Assembly (NCBI RefSeq): GCF_026262505.1
Contig: NC_067207.1
Coordinates: 32,828,082-32,892,081 of the forward strand
From: Trichomonas vaginalis G3
Taxonomy: Eukaryota; Parabasalia; Trichomonadida; Trichomonadidae
Direction: 5' to 3'
DNA: 64,000 bases
Every line of letters starts with the position of its first letter. The stretch's first letter is position 1. A model generated the notes under the pieces. The model made no database searches and had not been told where the DNA came from. It saw only the letters and a program-made list of their open reading frames with translations. Made by a program: the position numbers and the translations under genes. Positions 51,549-61,244 of the stretch are shown in pieces.

Positions 51549-52432
51549 AACAATGTTGGTCGTTCCCATGGAATATTTTTGACTTTAATGGTATTAGTCA
51601 TGATATGAATCTCAAGGTATGAACGAGGAGAGATGAGAGACTTATATGCTTCCCAAATTTCTTCAAAAGGTAATGTTATACCTGACTGTTTCCAAATGAG
51701 TTCAATGTCATAGCGTGAGAAACCTTGAAAGATAACGAAGTCAGTTATGAGACGTTTTATGTTTAAAGCTAAAAACCTCCATGTTTGCATAAGTATTGCT
51801 ACAGTTAAATGGTAATGTCTGACTTTAGTAATGATGTTAGCTAATGGTGAGTCAGGCTTTGACACTAAACCTTTACCAGCGAAATCATCACAAACTAATA
51901 AAGTGTTTGATGGATATTTTTTGAAGGGGTATTTTGAAAGTTTTGACAGAATGTAGTTTGTAAGTCGTTTCATATTGTAAACTCCTGAGTATTGACGTAA
52001 GTGGTGTTTGTCAATAATTCTTTCCATCTCCTCAGAAGTCTTTTGCATTCCTGACTGTATGAACTCTACGATGGCATAATATTTCCTCTTACGTCGAATG
52101 TAACGTTGAAGAAATTCAATGAGTTCACTGTCTGGAACTTTAACGACAGAGGCTTGAACTTTTGACATAAATGTTTTCGCTGTTGAGTCCATAGAGTCTG
52201 AAGTTGCTGATATAATGATTTGGTCATAGTAAGAGTCGTTTCCTAAACGCTCTGTTATGAGTATATGACGAATGAGGTTAAATGTCTTACCTGAACCCAT
52301 CTTTCCACAATAGAAATACACACCATTTGAACAGAATTCATAATCTTTGCTGAAAGGAAGAATAAGAGAAGAGTTAAGTTTGTCTGTAGTTTCATTCATG
52401 TCTTCATCTACATCATGTATTAAATGCTTCAT
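51545..52432 (-). CDS. Packaging ATPase (FtsK/HerA-type) of the inner Maverick
   Basis: A 295-residue ATPase. Walker A is GKMGSGKTFN (about 43-52). Walker B is LLVCDDFAG (about 181-189), followed by a region like the sensor (TVAILMQTWRF, about 212-222) with Gln. This layout fits the A32/FtsK-HerA type DNA packaging motors of Mavericks and NCLDVs. The gene lies back to back with the 52449 gene, with only 16 bases between the two ATGs. The third element has the same gene at its left end (63804 onward). It appears whole. Confidence 0.85.
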   Translation of the reverse strand: MKHLIHDVDEDMNETTDKLNSSLILPFSKDYEFCSNGVYFYCGKMGSGKTFNLIRHILITERLGNDSYYDQIIISATSDSMDSTAKTFMSKVQASVVKVPDSELIEFLQRYIRRKRKYYAIVEFIQSGMQKTSEEMERIIDKHHLRQYSGVYNMKRLTNYILSKLSKYPFKKYPSNTLLVCDDFAGKGLVSKPDSPLANIITKVRHYHLTVAILMQTWRFLALNIKRLITDFVIFQGFSRYDIELIWKQSGITLPFEEIWEAYKSLISPRSYLEIHIMTNTIKVKNIPWERPTLF

Positions 52433-52448
52433 TTTATCTCCATTAAAA
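52433..52448. promoter_or_regulatory. 16-bp divergent promoter region
   Basis: The whole space between the ATGs of the ATPase (leftward) and the 52449 gene (rightward) is TTTATCTCCATTAAAA. One strand reads TTTATC...AAAAATG and the other TTTTTAATGG...AAAATG, each fitting the element promoter type. The same 16 bases, inverted, are at 63788-63803 in the third element. Confidence 0.6.
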
Positions 52449-53328
52449 ATGCAAGTCAGAAATATTCAGAACATAGCACCGAGTCTAACTGACAAGAGTA
52501 TAAAGATATACTATGAACATGTTATGATGAAACCAACCAAAATTCAAGAAAGTCAGTATACTTATGAATATCCAAGACACTGGTAGAGTATGTAGGAGGT
52601 GAGAAAGCTATTGAAATCAGACAGGTTCGAAGTATTCCAGCAGAAGAACAATATTATTGAAGAACTTTAATGTTTTGAGATATAATGATGAAACAAAGAA
52701 GCAAGATAGTTTTCCTGTTGCTGTGTATGTGAACTTAGACACAGGAGATGACATGAAAGTTTTTAACACAAAGCTTCAAACGGTAGTGAGAGAACAACTG
52801 ACTGCGGAAGGGCATCCATTACCTTCAGAAGTTACCATAGCATATAATTTTGAAACAAACTCAATAGATTTTAAAGTCATCTCTGCAAAGAAGTCAGGAT
52901 TTACATTTAATGAAGCAGATGTATATTCGAATGAAAACTTCAAAGCTATTGCATGGTTAGATAATGACGATTGCTTTAAGAAAATCTTTAAATTCAGTGA
53001 CTCAAAGATGTCAATAGATGACCTTCGTGGAATGTTACCATCGACGTTTACAGTTGAAGGTTCAGCAGGATTGCTTACAAGTTTTTCAATTGGTGGCATT
53101 TGGTCTCGTGAGAACATTGTTATAAAATCCAGTATAAGTGAATTTGCTGAAGAATCTATATTATGTCTTTCAAACTATATGTATTCGCCGCCAAAGCATT
53201 ATAGTATAACAAACTTTGTCAGTAAGTTTAACATAAGACTTGTCGAACCTTCTTCAATGAAAGATGTTGTGCTACCTAAAGATGGAAAGGATGGACTCAT
53301 TATTGAAATGATTTTAATTGCATATTAA
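52449..53328 (+). pseudogene. Maverick structural-type protein (fossil copy)
   Basis: Nearly identical to the gene at 62906-63787 of the third element, which is open over its full length (about 294 residues). It starts MQVRNIQNIAPSLTDKSIKI, is beta-rich in the middle (VAVYVNLDTGDDMKVFNT) and ends LVEPSSMKDVVLPKDGKDGL. The family is not recognised. A virion role is likely from its neighbours (ATPase and the 53551 gene). This copy is broken. Confidence 0.6.
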
Positions 53329-53550
53329 ATGAGTTTGTTCTTGAAGGTCATTCATGATGAAATAACTGTTGTAGAAGATGTTAGCAATTGTTCAGACATT
53401 TTGAAGCGTATAGATGATATAAGAAATAAGTTAGATAGACCGCAAAGTGAGGGCGAAGCCCGTGAGAACGCTTATGTTTCATTGACTTTCTCCAGTAACG
53501 AGAACTTTTATGAGATAATATTGAAGAGAGATGATTTTAATATGGTGTAA
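53329..53550 (+). CDS. Small conserved Maverick protein
   Basis: 73 residues, MSLFLKVIHDEITVVEDVSN..., starting directly at the stop of the previous gene (TAAATG) and ending directly before the next ATG (TAAATG). The three genes are thus tightly packed and share a direction. A related copy is in the third element (62691-62905). No family recognised. Confidence 0.6.
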   Translation: MSLFLKVIHDEITVVEDVSNCSDILKRIDDIRNKLDRPQSEGEARENAYVSLTFSSNENFYEIILKRDDFNMV

Positions 53551-54078
53551 ATGGTAGCTTGGGCAGCTTTAGGCGCAATGGGAACAAAAGCATTAGCATT
53601 TGGAGCAAAAGCACTTGGAGCTTATGACGCAGTAAATAAAATGAGTGGAGGAAGGGTTTCGAAGACATTAGATGCAAATAAAGGAAAGATTGGAGGCTGG
53701 GTTGCAAAGAAGTTAAGATTAAATAAAATAGGGCTCATAAATAAAGCATCCAATTTGGTTGCGACTGAGTCAGAAAATGCTTTAGGAAAGGACGATGAGT
53801 TTGCAAAACACGCAAAAGACTTTAATGACCAGATGAAAGGTGAAACAATGCATTTAAATAGATTCGATGGAACTAAAGAAAATGTTTCTTCTCCACCAGT
53901 AGTTCTTCCGTATGGTCCCTATGGAATGTATGGAAACCCTTACGAAAGACCATTTGACCCATTGACTGGTGGAAGTAACTGGTATCATTACGGACGAAGA
54001 AGAAAGACAGTCAAGTTGGAGACAGACGTGAAGAAAGCAACTAAAAAGAAACCAAGGAAGAGAGTTATAAAGCAATGA
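53551..54078 (+). CDS. Ala/Gly-rich then basic protein, possible minor virion protein
   Basis: A 175-residue protein. The start (MVAWAALGAMGTKALAFGAK ... AYDAVNKMSGG) is an amphipathic Ala/Gly-rich helix. The centre is basic (WVAKKLRLNKIG), and a PYGPYGMYGNPYERPF stretch is followed by a Lys/Arg-rich end (RRRKTVKLET ... KKKPRKRVIKQ). The combination of an amphipathic N-terminus and a basic tail recalls membrane-active or DNA-binding minor core proteins of adenovirus type (pVI, pX), but this is analogy only. The last codons lie in the terminal repeat. A copy is at 62155-62673. Confidence 0.6.
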   Translation: MVAWAALGAMGTKALAFGAKALGAYDAVNKMSGGRVSKTLDANKGKIGGWVAKKLRLNKIGLINKASNLVATESENALGKDDEFAKHAKDFNDQMKGETMHLNRFDGTKENVSSPPVVLPYGPYGMYGNPYERPFDPLTGGSNWYHYGRRRKTVKLETDVKKATKKKPRKRVIKQ

Positions 54079-54743
54079 ATTCAACAGGGTGAAAAAACAG
54101 GTGAAAAAAGAGGTGAGATCTCACCACTTCACCTAAATTTATTTTTGTGCTATGTTTTCATACGTGTGAGGGTGGTGATATCATTAATTTTTAAGTTTAT
54201 TTTTATATAAATGACGAAAACTATTGAGATAACAAACTACAACGGTCATGAGTTCAAGAATTTGTTCTTCGTTCCTCGTGAAAATACATTCTATCAGATA
54301 CGAGGGAGAAAGGGTAAAGTTAGTTTGAGCGTTTATGAAGGAATGAAGAATGGAAAGTTTATACAAGCATATGATACAAACGGTAAGCGTGTTTCATTAG
54401 CTTTGTCAAAACTTACAGGTATAAACTATGACAGTGATTTTGACCTATATGAAGAAGAAAGTGAGTCAGAAGATTATGAGCTGTTATATGAAGCACAGCA
54501 ATGGGAGGAGTTGCAATACTTTTGTAAGTGAGAACGTTTATTTTTACATTAGTGAAGTCGTTTGTGAAAACATTAGTGAATTCGTTAGTGAAGTCGTTAG
54601 TGGCTTTGTAAATATTTAAGGTTAAGTTAGTGTTGTCGTTTGTGTTGTAAAATATACGTTAACGGTTTCGTAAAGTGTCAAATTCACATATAATGGGTAA
54701 GGAGGCGCGCAGTGCCGCCGTACCCATGATATGTATACTAACT
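54054..54743 (-). repeat. Right terminal inverted repeat of the inner Maverick
   Basis: About 690 bp, inverted relative to 29585-30262. It holds the same set of subterminal hairpin, ACTTCACTAACG-like repeats (about 54548-54602), 106-codon gene and GGTGAGATCTCACC palindrome. It ends GTATACTAACT followed by the AACTT duplication at 54744-54748. Confidence 0.9.
54211..54531 (+). CDS. TIR-encoded 106-residue protein, right copy
   Basis: The same gene as 29797-30117 in the opposite orientation, differing around SVYEGMKNG. The promoter is TTTATTTTTATATAAATG. It is transcribed outward, toward the element end. The corresponding place in the third element holds different small genes (61584-62015). 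Confidence 0.7.
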   Translation: MTKTIEITNYNGHEFKNLFFVPRENTFYQIRGRKGKVSLSVYEGMKNGKFIQAYDTNGKRVSLALSKLTGINYDSDFDLYEEESESEDYELLYEAQQWEELQYFCK

Positions 54744-56140
54744 AACTTACGAATATACAACTGCTGTTTCTTATGGAAACGTAGGTGAGTTTGGAGAAGG
54801 TTCTTCAACAACAGTAGATATTGCTTGCGACAGGTTTCATATTATTTCTATTGACAACTCATTCTTATACGTGGAACAAGACATTGAAATAAAACCTTCT
54901 GCCAAGTTGTCTGACAAGAAAGGTTGCAATGGAATTTTCTATGTCGGATACCAATATGCTCCAGAAGTTTTCATGGGATATAAGATATATTCTAACTCTG
55001 ACTTAGTTCAAACAGTAACATGGGCAAACTATGAATGGTTCGCTTTGAGAAACTCAGTACAACCACAAGCTAGAGAACAAACAGACCAATATGCAACTAT
55101 TGAGAAAATAAGAAGACTTGACCCTAACGTTCCAGGAGTTTATGTTAACCTTTCTGGACAAACTGCAGCAGCAGTAACCAAAGTAAAACTGAAACTTAGA
55201 GTTCCTTTGTCATCTTTCCTCATCTTTAGGTTCTTAAGATACTTACCAAACTGGGCAGGAAAAATTTCTATTGAACTTACTCCAAGCAAAAATAACTTAG
55301 TCATTGCACCAACACAAGACCCATTCACTATTACAGATACAGCTGGTGGAGCTGCCAGCATACCATTTGGAAAATGGTGCAAAGAGAAAGTTGACTTAGA
55401 CTTTGGTTTCTCAAACCTCAACACAGAAGTAAACTACTACTTCTCAGGAACAGCAGACAACAATACTGCTTGGGACCCAGTTAAGTTCACATGCAAACAG
55501 TTTGAATGCAAGAGGATAGAAAGCAGACTTGCCGTTTATATGTTGGACCCAGATATTTCAAATGCTTTAGCTGCCAAATATATTGCAGTTCCACTTATGT
55601 TCCCTATACACCAAATATCTGTCAAAGACTTTGCAGGTGAAGTTGGAAACCAAAATCCAGGAGCCGCAGATGCAAGAACAGATATTGCTTTAACAACTGC
55701 AATGAAAACATGCAGATACTATGTTTTTACTGTTCAGACGAACTATAAATGACTATTCTTGTTTCTACAACCCTGGTATTAAATATCATATAAACATAGA
55801 TGGCAAATATTATCAAGAGAAGAATATTCTACAGTTGAGGATATGAGGTCATACAACTTGACATTAGATGCTATGAACTTTAACAACAACTTCACAACAA
55901 CCATTAACCCTGAAATGCGAAGTTCTATTATGCCATATGTGAAAGTATGGACTCATACAGGAGGTCAAAAAACTCAATAATACAAATGAGACCGTTCAAA
56001 ACTTTTTGGCTTGCATTCCATTTGCTGACTCAGAAGACTTTATGGGTGGTATTTCAACTGTTGGTACAGTTCAAATACAATATACTGGTGACAGAGACGG
56101 TCCAGATGAATTGAGAGCAAAGAAGTTACAAAACCAATAG
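54744..56140 (+). pseudogene. Major capsid protein of the outer Maverick, right part
   Basis: The main body of the outer element's capsid gene, cut by the inner element; its start is at 29467-29584. A long open part (DIEIKPSAKLSDKKGCNGIF ... KYIAVPLMFPIHQISVKDFAGE) contains the KLRVPLSSFLIFRFLRYLPN stretch shared with the inner element's capsid, consistent with a double jelly-roll capsid. The C-terminal part extends to about 56140. Besides the insertion it has a few breaks. Confidence 0.75.
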
Positions 56141-56146
56141 CACTTT

Positions 56147-56566
56147 TCACGGAAGATGCTCTTTTGAAGATTCGTTCGATGAAACCTGCTGGGGCTCCTC
56201 AGATTGGCATAACGACAGCTTCCATCGAGCAGATTTTGGCAGCAGGTCAGTAAGTTGTTCTTGAACTGACTTCTCTCCGTCAAATATTGACAGTACGCCA
56301 GTTTTGACATAATATTGTAAGATAAACTTACCTTTAGAAATATCTGTAAGTTTTGAAGTTATATTTTTGTCTGCTTCAAGAACTTTCACCATTTCAGTTA
56401 TACCAACTTTCTTTGCTTTATGAAAATATTTAGGTTCAGCAAAGACTGCTATTCTATAACATTTTCCATTGTTTGTGTAAAGAACTATTCTGTCAATGTA
56501 TTTGTATTGTTTGTGAGTATAAACTTTGTTCTGCTTCAATTCAATAAGATATCCGAATACGTCCAT
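56147..56566 (-). CDS. Hypothetical outer Maverick protein
   Basis: A 139-residue protein, MDVFGYLIELKQNKVYTHKQ..., beta-rich at first (YIDRIVLYTNNGKCYRIAVF), helical and acidic later, with a Ser/Glu-rich tail. It is divergent from the 56585 gene, 18 bases apart, and convergent with the capsid gene. No family recognised. It appears whole. Confidence 0.55.
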   Translation of the reverse strand: MDVFGYLIELKQNKVYTHKQYKYIDRIVLYTNNGKCYRIAVFAEPKYFHKAKKVGITEMVKVLEADKNITSKLTDISKGKFILQYYVKTGVLSIFDGEKSVQEQLTDLLPKSARWKLSLCQSEEPQQVSSNESSKEHLP

Positions 56567-56584
56567 CTTTTTATTCTAAGTAAA

Positions 56585-57163
56585 ATGTCATTTCCGAAAA
56601 ATAGAAGCGTAAGTGTTTCAAAAGGTTTAATGGCGGTGGCAGATGTGAAGTTAAATTCACCAACTCAAACAAACAGTCAAAGTGTTGTTGTCAATGTCAA
56701 AGACAGAGATGTTGAAGTGGGGAAACCATACGAAGACGAAGATGGTATAACAATTGTTCCCTTAAAAGAACCAACATATCCTGAAGTTAACAGAGACTTA
56801 AGTTCTGTTGCAGATATTCGAAACGACTACCAACAACTGAAAGACAAACTTCAAACTCAGGAGAAGATTTGTCAAGCTTTAAGTATAATGTTAAACTTGG
56901 TCGAACACAACCCTGTAAAAGTGAACTCATATGTCATTGCACTCATGAAGTTTTGAAAGAACTATTGAAACTTTTGACAGAGGCAGACGAATATAAACAT
57001 CAAAGAAATAGAACCCGACATTGGTTGCTGTGGTGTTTCATATAATGTCATTGACAAGATATACGTTATGAAAGGAGGTGAAACGTTGAACTTAAAATAT
57101 AGTTTCCCAGACGTTATAAAAATATTTGACGACCACAACATTTCATTAAAATTTATTTGCTAA
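56585..57163 (+). pseudogene. Outer Maverick gene related to the 50508 gene
   Basis: It starts MSFPKNRSVSVSKGLMAVAD after TTTTTATTCTAAGTAAAATG, the element promoter. A disordered, Thr/Val-rich N-terminus is followed by a coiled-coil-like part (DIRNDYQQLKDKLQTQEK) and a small C-terminal domain containing EPDIGCCGVSYN. The layout matches the inner element's 50508-51121 gene. It is broken. Unknown function, but conserved between a PolB-type and an SF3-type element. Confidence 0.5.
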
Positions 57164-57167
57164 GTAA

Positions 57168-57962
57168 ATGGCAGAAGACATAATGGTTATACTATTACGA
57201 CTAAAAACCCCGAGTCATATAATTCTATAACACAAACTTACAGAGTCCTCAAGGACGATATTGTAAAACTAACCTTAAACACAATGACGACTAAAGCCTG
57301 TTTTGCTCTTTTGACACCAGAAGACTTTATTGTTGTGAATGGTAAAAATACTCCTTTGAAGATACTTACTCAGATATACCACCACAGGTTTTGTTGACTT
57401 ATTTAATACTTTAAGTACGGGTGTAACATGTGCTGCAACTAGAGCAGGTTTCATTATGTTTGGATGTCCGACTGAGTTTACTATTAATGATATGAGCTAT
57501 AATACAAAACTTATATCTGGTTTTTACTACCAACAGTTTCCTATAACAGGAAAAGGTGTCATACAAGGAATGTCTATTCCATTGACATTAAGCACACCAA
57601 TCTTATATATTGTTTCAAACTTAGGTTCAAAGTGTTATTCGAATGTCGACAGAAACTATTATGACCAAAAGATACTTATGCGTATAAACAATACTTTCTC
57701 TGCTGGTTTGCCTATTGTTCATTCGAATGCAGAATTTTCAACCTTAGTGAACTCAAACACTTTGGCAAGTATAACGTTGACATTAGTTGACGCAAACTTT
57801 GTTCCTGTAAAACTTTTATGTCCTATGTATTTGTCAATGACGGTAGAAAGTTTCGAATTGGAAGATGCAACTGGTGAAAGTATTGTATTCCAAGAACAAC
57901 TTCAACAACAAATAGCTCAAGAACAACAAATGCAACAAATGGAACAACAAAGTCAAGAATAA
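57168..57962 (+). pseudogene. Penton-like minor capsid protein of the outer Maverick
   Basis: A beta-rich protein whose long open part (FGCPTEFTINDMSYNTKLIS ... TLASITLTLVDANFVPVKLL) ends in the typical penton-type strand and a Gln-rich tail (QEQLQQQIAQEQQMQQMEQQ). It starts at the ATG after TTTATTTGCTAAGTAA. It is directly followed by the SF3 helicase gene. The gene is broken. Confidence 0.55.
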
Positions 57963-57991
57963 AAAAATAATATTTTTTTATTCTTATAAAA

Positions 57992-59225
57992 ATGTACAGA
58001 ATAGACGTTTCAGATTTTTATGACTTCCAATCATTCAGAAATATGTGTCCATTTAGAGACTATAACAAAGCAGTCGAGAATTTGAAACGTTTAGTCATTT
58101 ATGTTGACTCTGCCCCAGAATGTTATGTCATGAAAGAATGGGATGTTGTCTTTAACAAACCAAGAGCAACAATAGTTTCAGAACAAGAATGTAGACAGAA
58201 ACTTAAGAAAATAAAAGTCGTACAAGTTGGAATGAAGATGTTAGATGCTTGGGATATCTTATTGTCAAGTTAGAAGATTTTTTCAGTTCGAGGTATAAAG
58301 TTCTATACACCTTCTCCAAACTTCTATTCTATCTTCACTGGATATAAATACGAACAAGTAGAATGGAAAGAAAATATTATAGAAGCTTGGTTAGACCATG
58401 TCAAAGAAATTATATGCAATGGAAACGAAAAGGTTATGAGTATATCTTATGTTGGTTTGCAAACATCTTACAACATCCAAGTGCTAAGAATGAACTGCTC
58501 TCATTATAATTGGAAAACAAGGAACAGGTAAGAACACATTCTTTACAGATATCTTATGCAAACTATTAGAAGGTTATTCGAACCCTAATATGACAAACTT
58601 AGAAAACATCTGCGGTAAATTTAACTCTTCAATTGAGAATATGAAACTTATAGTTTGCAATGAACTTCAAAGTATAGATACAACAAAAGTTTTGAACTCA
58701 GATGCTTTGAAGAGTCTTATAACAGACAAAGTTGGAGTTGTTGAAAGAAAGTATAAAGACCAAAGAGTTTGTGAAAATGTTGCAAACTTCATTATGGTTT
58801 CAAACAATGCTGTTCCGATGAAGTTAGAAAGTTCTGACAGAAGATATGTAGTTGTCAGAACGTCAGATTCTCATATGCAAGATACAGAATATTTTGACGA
58901 CTTAGCAGAAACTTTGACATCTGACTTTTACAACCACTTGTTCTCATATTTCATGACATTAGATATTTCTAAGTTCAATCCAAGACAAATTCCACATACC
59001 GAAGAGAGACAAACATTGTTAGAAGCAAACAAGAGTGTATATGAACTGTTCATAGATGAAACTGACTTTGAGTGTTTAGATGAAAAGTCTTTATATGATG
59101 AATATAAACAATATTGTCAAGAGTATGGTTATATGGCAGCTTCTAAACGTACATTCTTGACAAATGTCAAAAGTCTTTTAGACGTACAGAATGGTGTATA
59201 TACAAAGAAAAATTTTTCTGAGTAA
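57992..59225 (+). pseudogene. SF3 (D5-like) helicase of the outer Maverick (fossil)
   Basis: A replicative helicase of superfamily 3, as in virophages, Polinton-like viruses and NCLDV D5 proteins. Walker A is IIGKQGTGKNTFF (near 58.51-58.55 kb), preceded by the D5-type FTGYKY motif. The Walker B-type region is MKLIVCNELQSI, followed by VERKYKDQRVCENVANFIMVSNN, where NFIMVSNN is the sensor-1/Walker C-like motif, and SDRRYVVVR, the arginine-finger region. The start follows TTTTTTATTCTTATAAAAATG. The N-terminal region is short, with no clear primase domain. The gene has a few breaks. Confidence 0.8.
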
Positions 59226-59260
59226 ATTTTAAAAAAAATATTTTTTATCCGATAGAAAAG

Positions 59261-59680
59261 ATGACGAAATTCATCTCAGTAAACAAGTACATGTCAGGAC
59301 TTAAAGAAGAACTAGACCCATTCACATATTTGAATGTTTACTTCTACCATTTTGAAAAGTCTTCATTCAGCAAAGTTTGGAACATCGAACCAGTTAAGTT
59401 TGCTATTGTGACTAAAAATGGTGCGAAATTTGAAGACTTAGACATAGAAGGTTTGTTAACAGTCAAAGAAAGTTTTGACAGAAGGTTCTCAAACCTTAAA
59501 GAAGGCAAAGCATACAAACTTGTTATACCTTATGAACCAAAGAAGACAGACGACTATGAATATTATGAGTCTAAAGTTGTAGAAGTTCAAGGTAAATTGG
59601 GTAAAAAGATTTTAGAGTCTAAGCCAGTGTTTACTCCTAAAGAGGAAGAGAACATTGACATTGACCCAGAAATGTTCTAA
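59261..59680 (+). CDS. Small Maverick protein with acidic tail
   Basis: A 139-residue protein, MTKFISVNKYMSGLKEELDP..., beta-rich, with an acidic end KEEENIDIDPEMF. The inner element's 39575-40048 gene has a matching size and tail (EEIDPDVI). In both elements it lies next to the replication gene (SF3 helicase here, PolB there). A replication accessory role such as single-strand binding is therefore plausible but unproven. The start follows TTTTTTATCCGATAGAAAAGATG. It appears whole. Confidence 0.6.
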   Translation: MTKFISVNKYMSGLKEELDPFTYLNVYFYHFEKSSFSKVWNIEPVKFAIVTKNGAKFEDLDIEGLLTVKESFDRRFSNLKEGKAYKLVIPYEPKKTDDYEYYESKVVEVQGKLGKKILESKPVFTPKEEENIDIDPEMF

Positions 59681-59696
59681 AAATAAAATTTTATTT

Positions 59697-60140
59697 TTAC
59701 ATGTCAAATTTCTTCTTCGGTGGAATTGGCTCTGGTTCTTTCTTCTCTTCTACTTTTTTCTCTTTCTTTTCTTTCTTCTTCTCTGGTGGAGATATGTCAA
59801 ATTTCTCAGAACCATATCTATGTAAAAGTTCTTTGTCCTTTAATAGCTCATCTATTCTGTTTTCTATTTCATCTTCAAGAACAGCGCATGTGTCTTCTTT
59901 GCATTCTAAGAACTTTTGTTGGACTTCATCTTTCCAATCGGCGTCATTTCTGTCAACAAGTCTGTCATTGACAAATTTTAAGACTGCTCTTTGTAATGTT
60001 TTATGGTTCTTGTCATATTCCAGAAACAAACTTTAGAACAAATTCACCTTTCTTGTTGACACAATGTAAGATTTTTGGTCGACAGAAGTTTTAGAGTCGA
60101 AAAGTTTGTCACGGACATAGATAGCGAAATCGCTAGACAT
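59697..60140 (-). pseudogene. Lys/Glu-rich outer Maverick protein (fossil)
   Basis: It starts MSSDFAIYVRDKLFDSKTSV after TTTTTATCTTTAAAAAATG. It contains a helical part with NDRLVDRNDADWKDEVQQKF and ends in a charged tail (PPEKKKEKKEKKVEEKKEPE). No family recognised. It appears broken. Convergent with the 59261 gene and divergent from the ATPase gene. Confidence 0.5.
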
Positions 60141-60174
60141 TTTTTAAAGATAAAAATTTTAATTTTTCTAAAAT

Positions 60175-61044
60175 ATGTTAGAAAAAAAGTTTGCTGACAT
60201 TGACAAAAAATTTGAGAATGTTTTAAATAAGAACAAGAGGAAGTTAGAAAATGCTAGATAAAGCCTATACATGACAAGTTCTTATTTGCTCAGAATGGTA
60301 TAACAGGTCTAATTGCACCACCTGGGTCTGGTAAGACTTTCACTTATCTTAAAATGGCTGCACAACAACAAGAACTAGATGAGAAGAACCCATTCTATGA
60401 GTTAGTTGTTATTTGTTCGACTTCTGGTCAATTTGACCAAACCGTCAATTCGTTCAAGAATATTATAAGTCTAAGTTAGTATGTATAAAGGATACTGAGT
60501 TGTTAGATTGGATAAAGAAGTACCAAAGAAGAGTTTTGAAGTATAATGCTATAAATGAGTATATAAATTCTAAGTTTAAAGACCCAAATGAGGAAATGCA
60601 GAGAATATTAGAGAAGAAACACTTCAGAAACAAACAGAAAGAGATAGAATACATTTCGAAGAAATTGCAATCTTACGATTGGAAGACTTACCCTCATAGA
60701 TGTCTTCTTATCTTAGATGACTTTGCTTCTCATCCTTTGTTAAAGAATAGAGAACAAGATATGTGTCGAATTCTTAAGAAGCTCAGACACTTTAACATCT
60801 CAGTTGTCATTTGTGTACAGACAGCAAAGAGTTTAAGTAAGGATGTTAAAGAATACTTACTGACATAATACTTTTCCCCGGATTGTCCGAAGACGATTTC
60901 ATGGAACTTATGAAAGAGTCCATGGCAGGTAAGTTTGACAGACATGAACTATGGGAGAAGTACAAAGTCATACAAGACCCTCATACTTCTTTCAGAATTC
61001 ATATCTACGCAAACAAAGTTCAAATTGTAAAAAGTCAAGCTTGA
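60175..61044 (+). pseudogene. Packaging ATPase of the outer Maverick (fossil)
   Basis: An FtsK/HerA-type packaging ATPase by comparison with the 51545-52432 protein. Walker A is APPGSGKTFTY (near 60.32-60.35 kb), Walker B is CLLILDDFAS (near 60.7 kb), and a downstream strand SVVICVQTAKSL carries the conserved Gln. In both elements a coiled, Lys-rich segment separates the Walker motifs. The sequence is clearly diverged from the inner one. It has a few breaks. Confidence 0.75.
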
Positions 61045-61082
61045 AAATCTAAGTGTTTTAGTCTTAGTAAGATGGTAGCTTC

Positions 61083-61244
61083 TTAAAGCATATGCCGTCC
61101 TTGAGTTTTTAGGTACGTGAAGAGAAGTACAATGAATTCAATTACGAGTACAATTGCAATGACAACTAAGGCAACTATTTTTGTCTTTTGCCAGCAAGGG
61201 TACTTCTTCTCTTCCAATGGTTTGGCAGAACTATACTCACTCAT
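61083..61244 (-). CDS. 53-residue single-pass membrane protein
   Basis: A short open frame MSEYSSAKPLEEKKYPCWQK followed by a very hydrophobic stretch (IVALVVIAIVLVIEFIVLLF) and a short polar end. The charge pattern (KTK before, K/R after) and the clean hydrophobic block argue that it is real. It lies convergent with the packaging ATPase gene, and the inner element also has a small TM protein near its end. A virion membrane or lysis role is possible but unproven. Confidence 0.55.
   Translation of the reverse strand: MSEYSSAKPLEEKKYPCWQKTKIVALVVIAIVLVIEFIVLLFTYLKTQGRHML

Larger units (their letters stand above)
29585..54743. mobile_element. Inner Maverick/Polinton element (25.2 kb)
   Basis: Bounded by long terminal inverted repeats (29585-30262 and 54054-54743) that start AGTTAGTATAC and are flanked by the 5-bp duplication AACTT (29580-29584 and 54744-54748). 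It contains capsid, penton-like, PolB, integrase, packaging ATPase, KilA-N type genes and a tail-fibre-like gene, the usual Maverick set plus accessory genes. The adenovirus-type protease of many Mavericks was not recognised. Without the mariner and the hairpin cassette it is about 22.9 kb. About half of its larger genes are broken, yet the terminal repeats are nearly identical, which indicates a fairly recent insertion. Confidence 0.9.
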
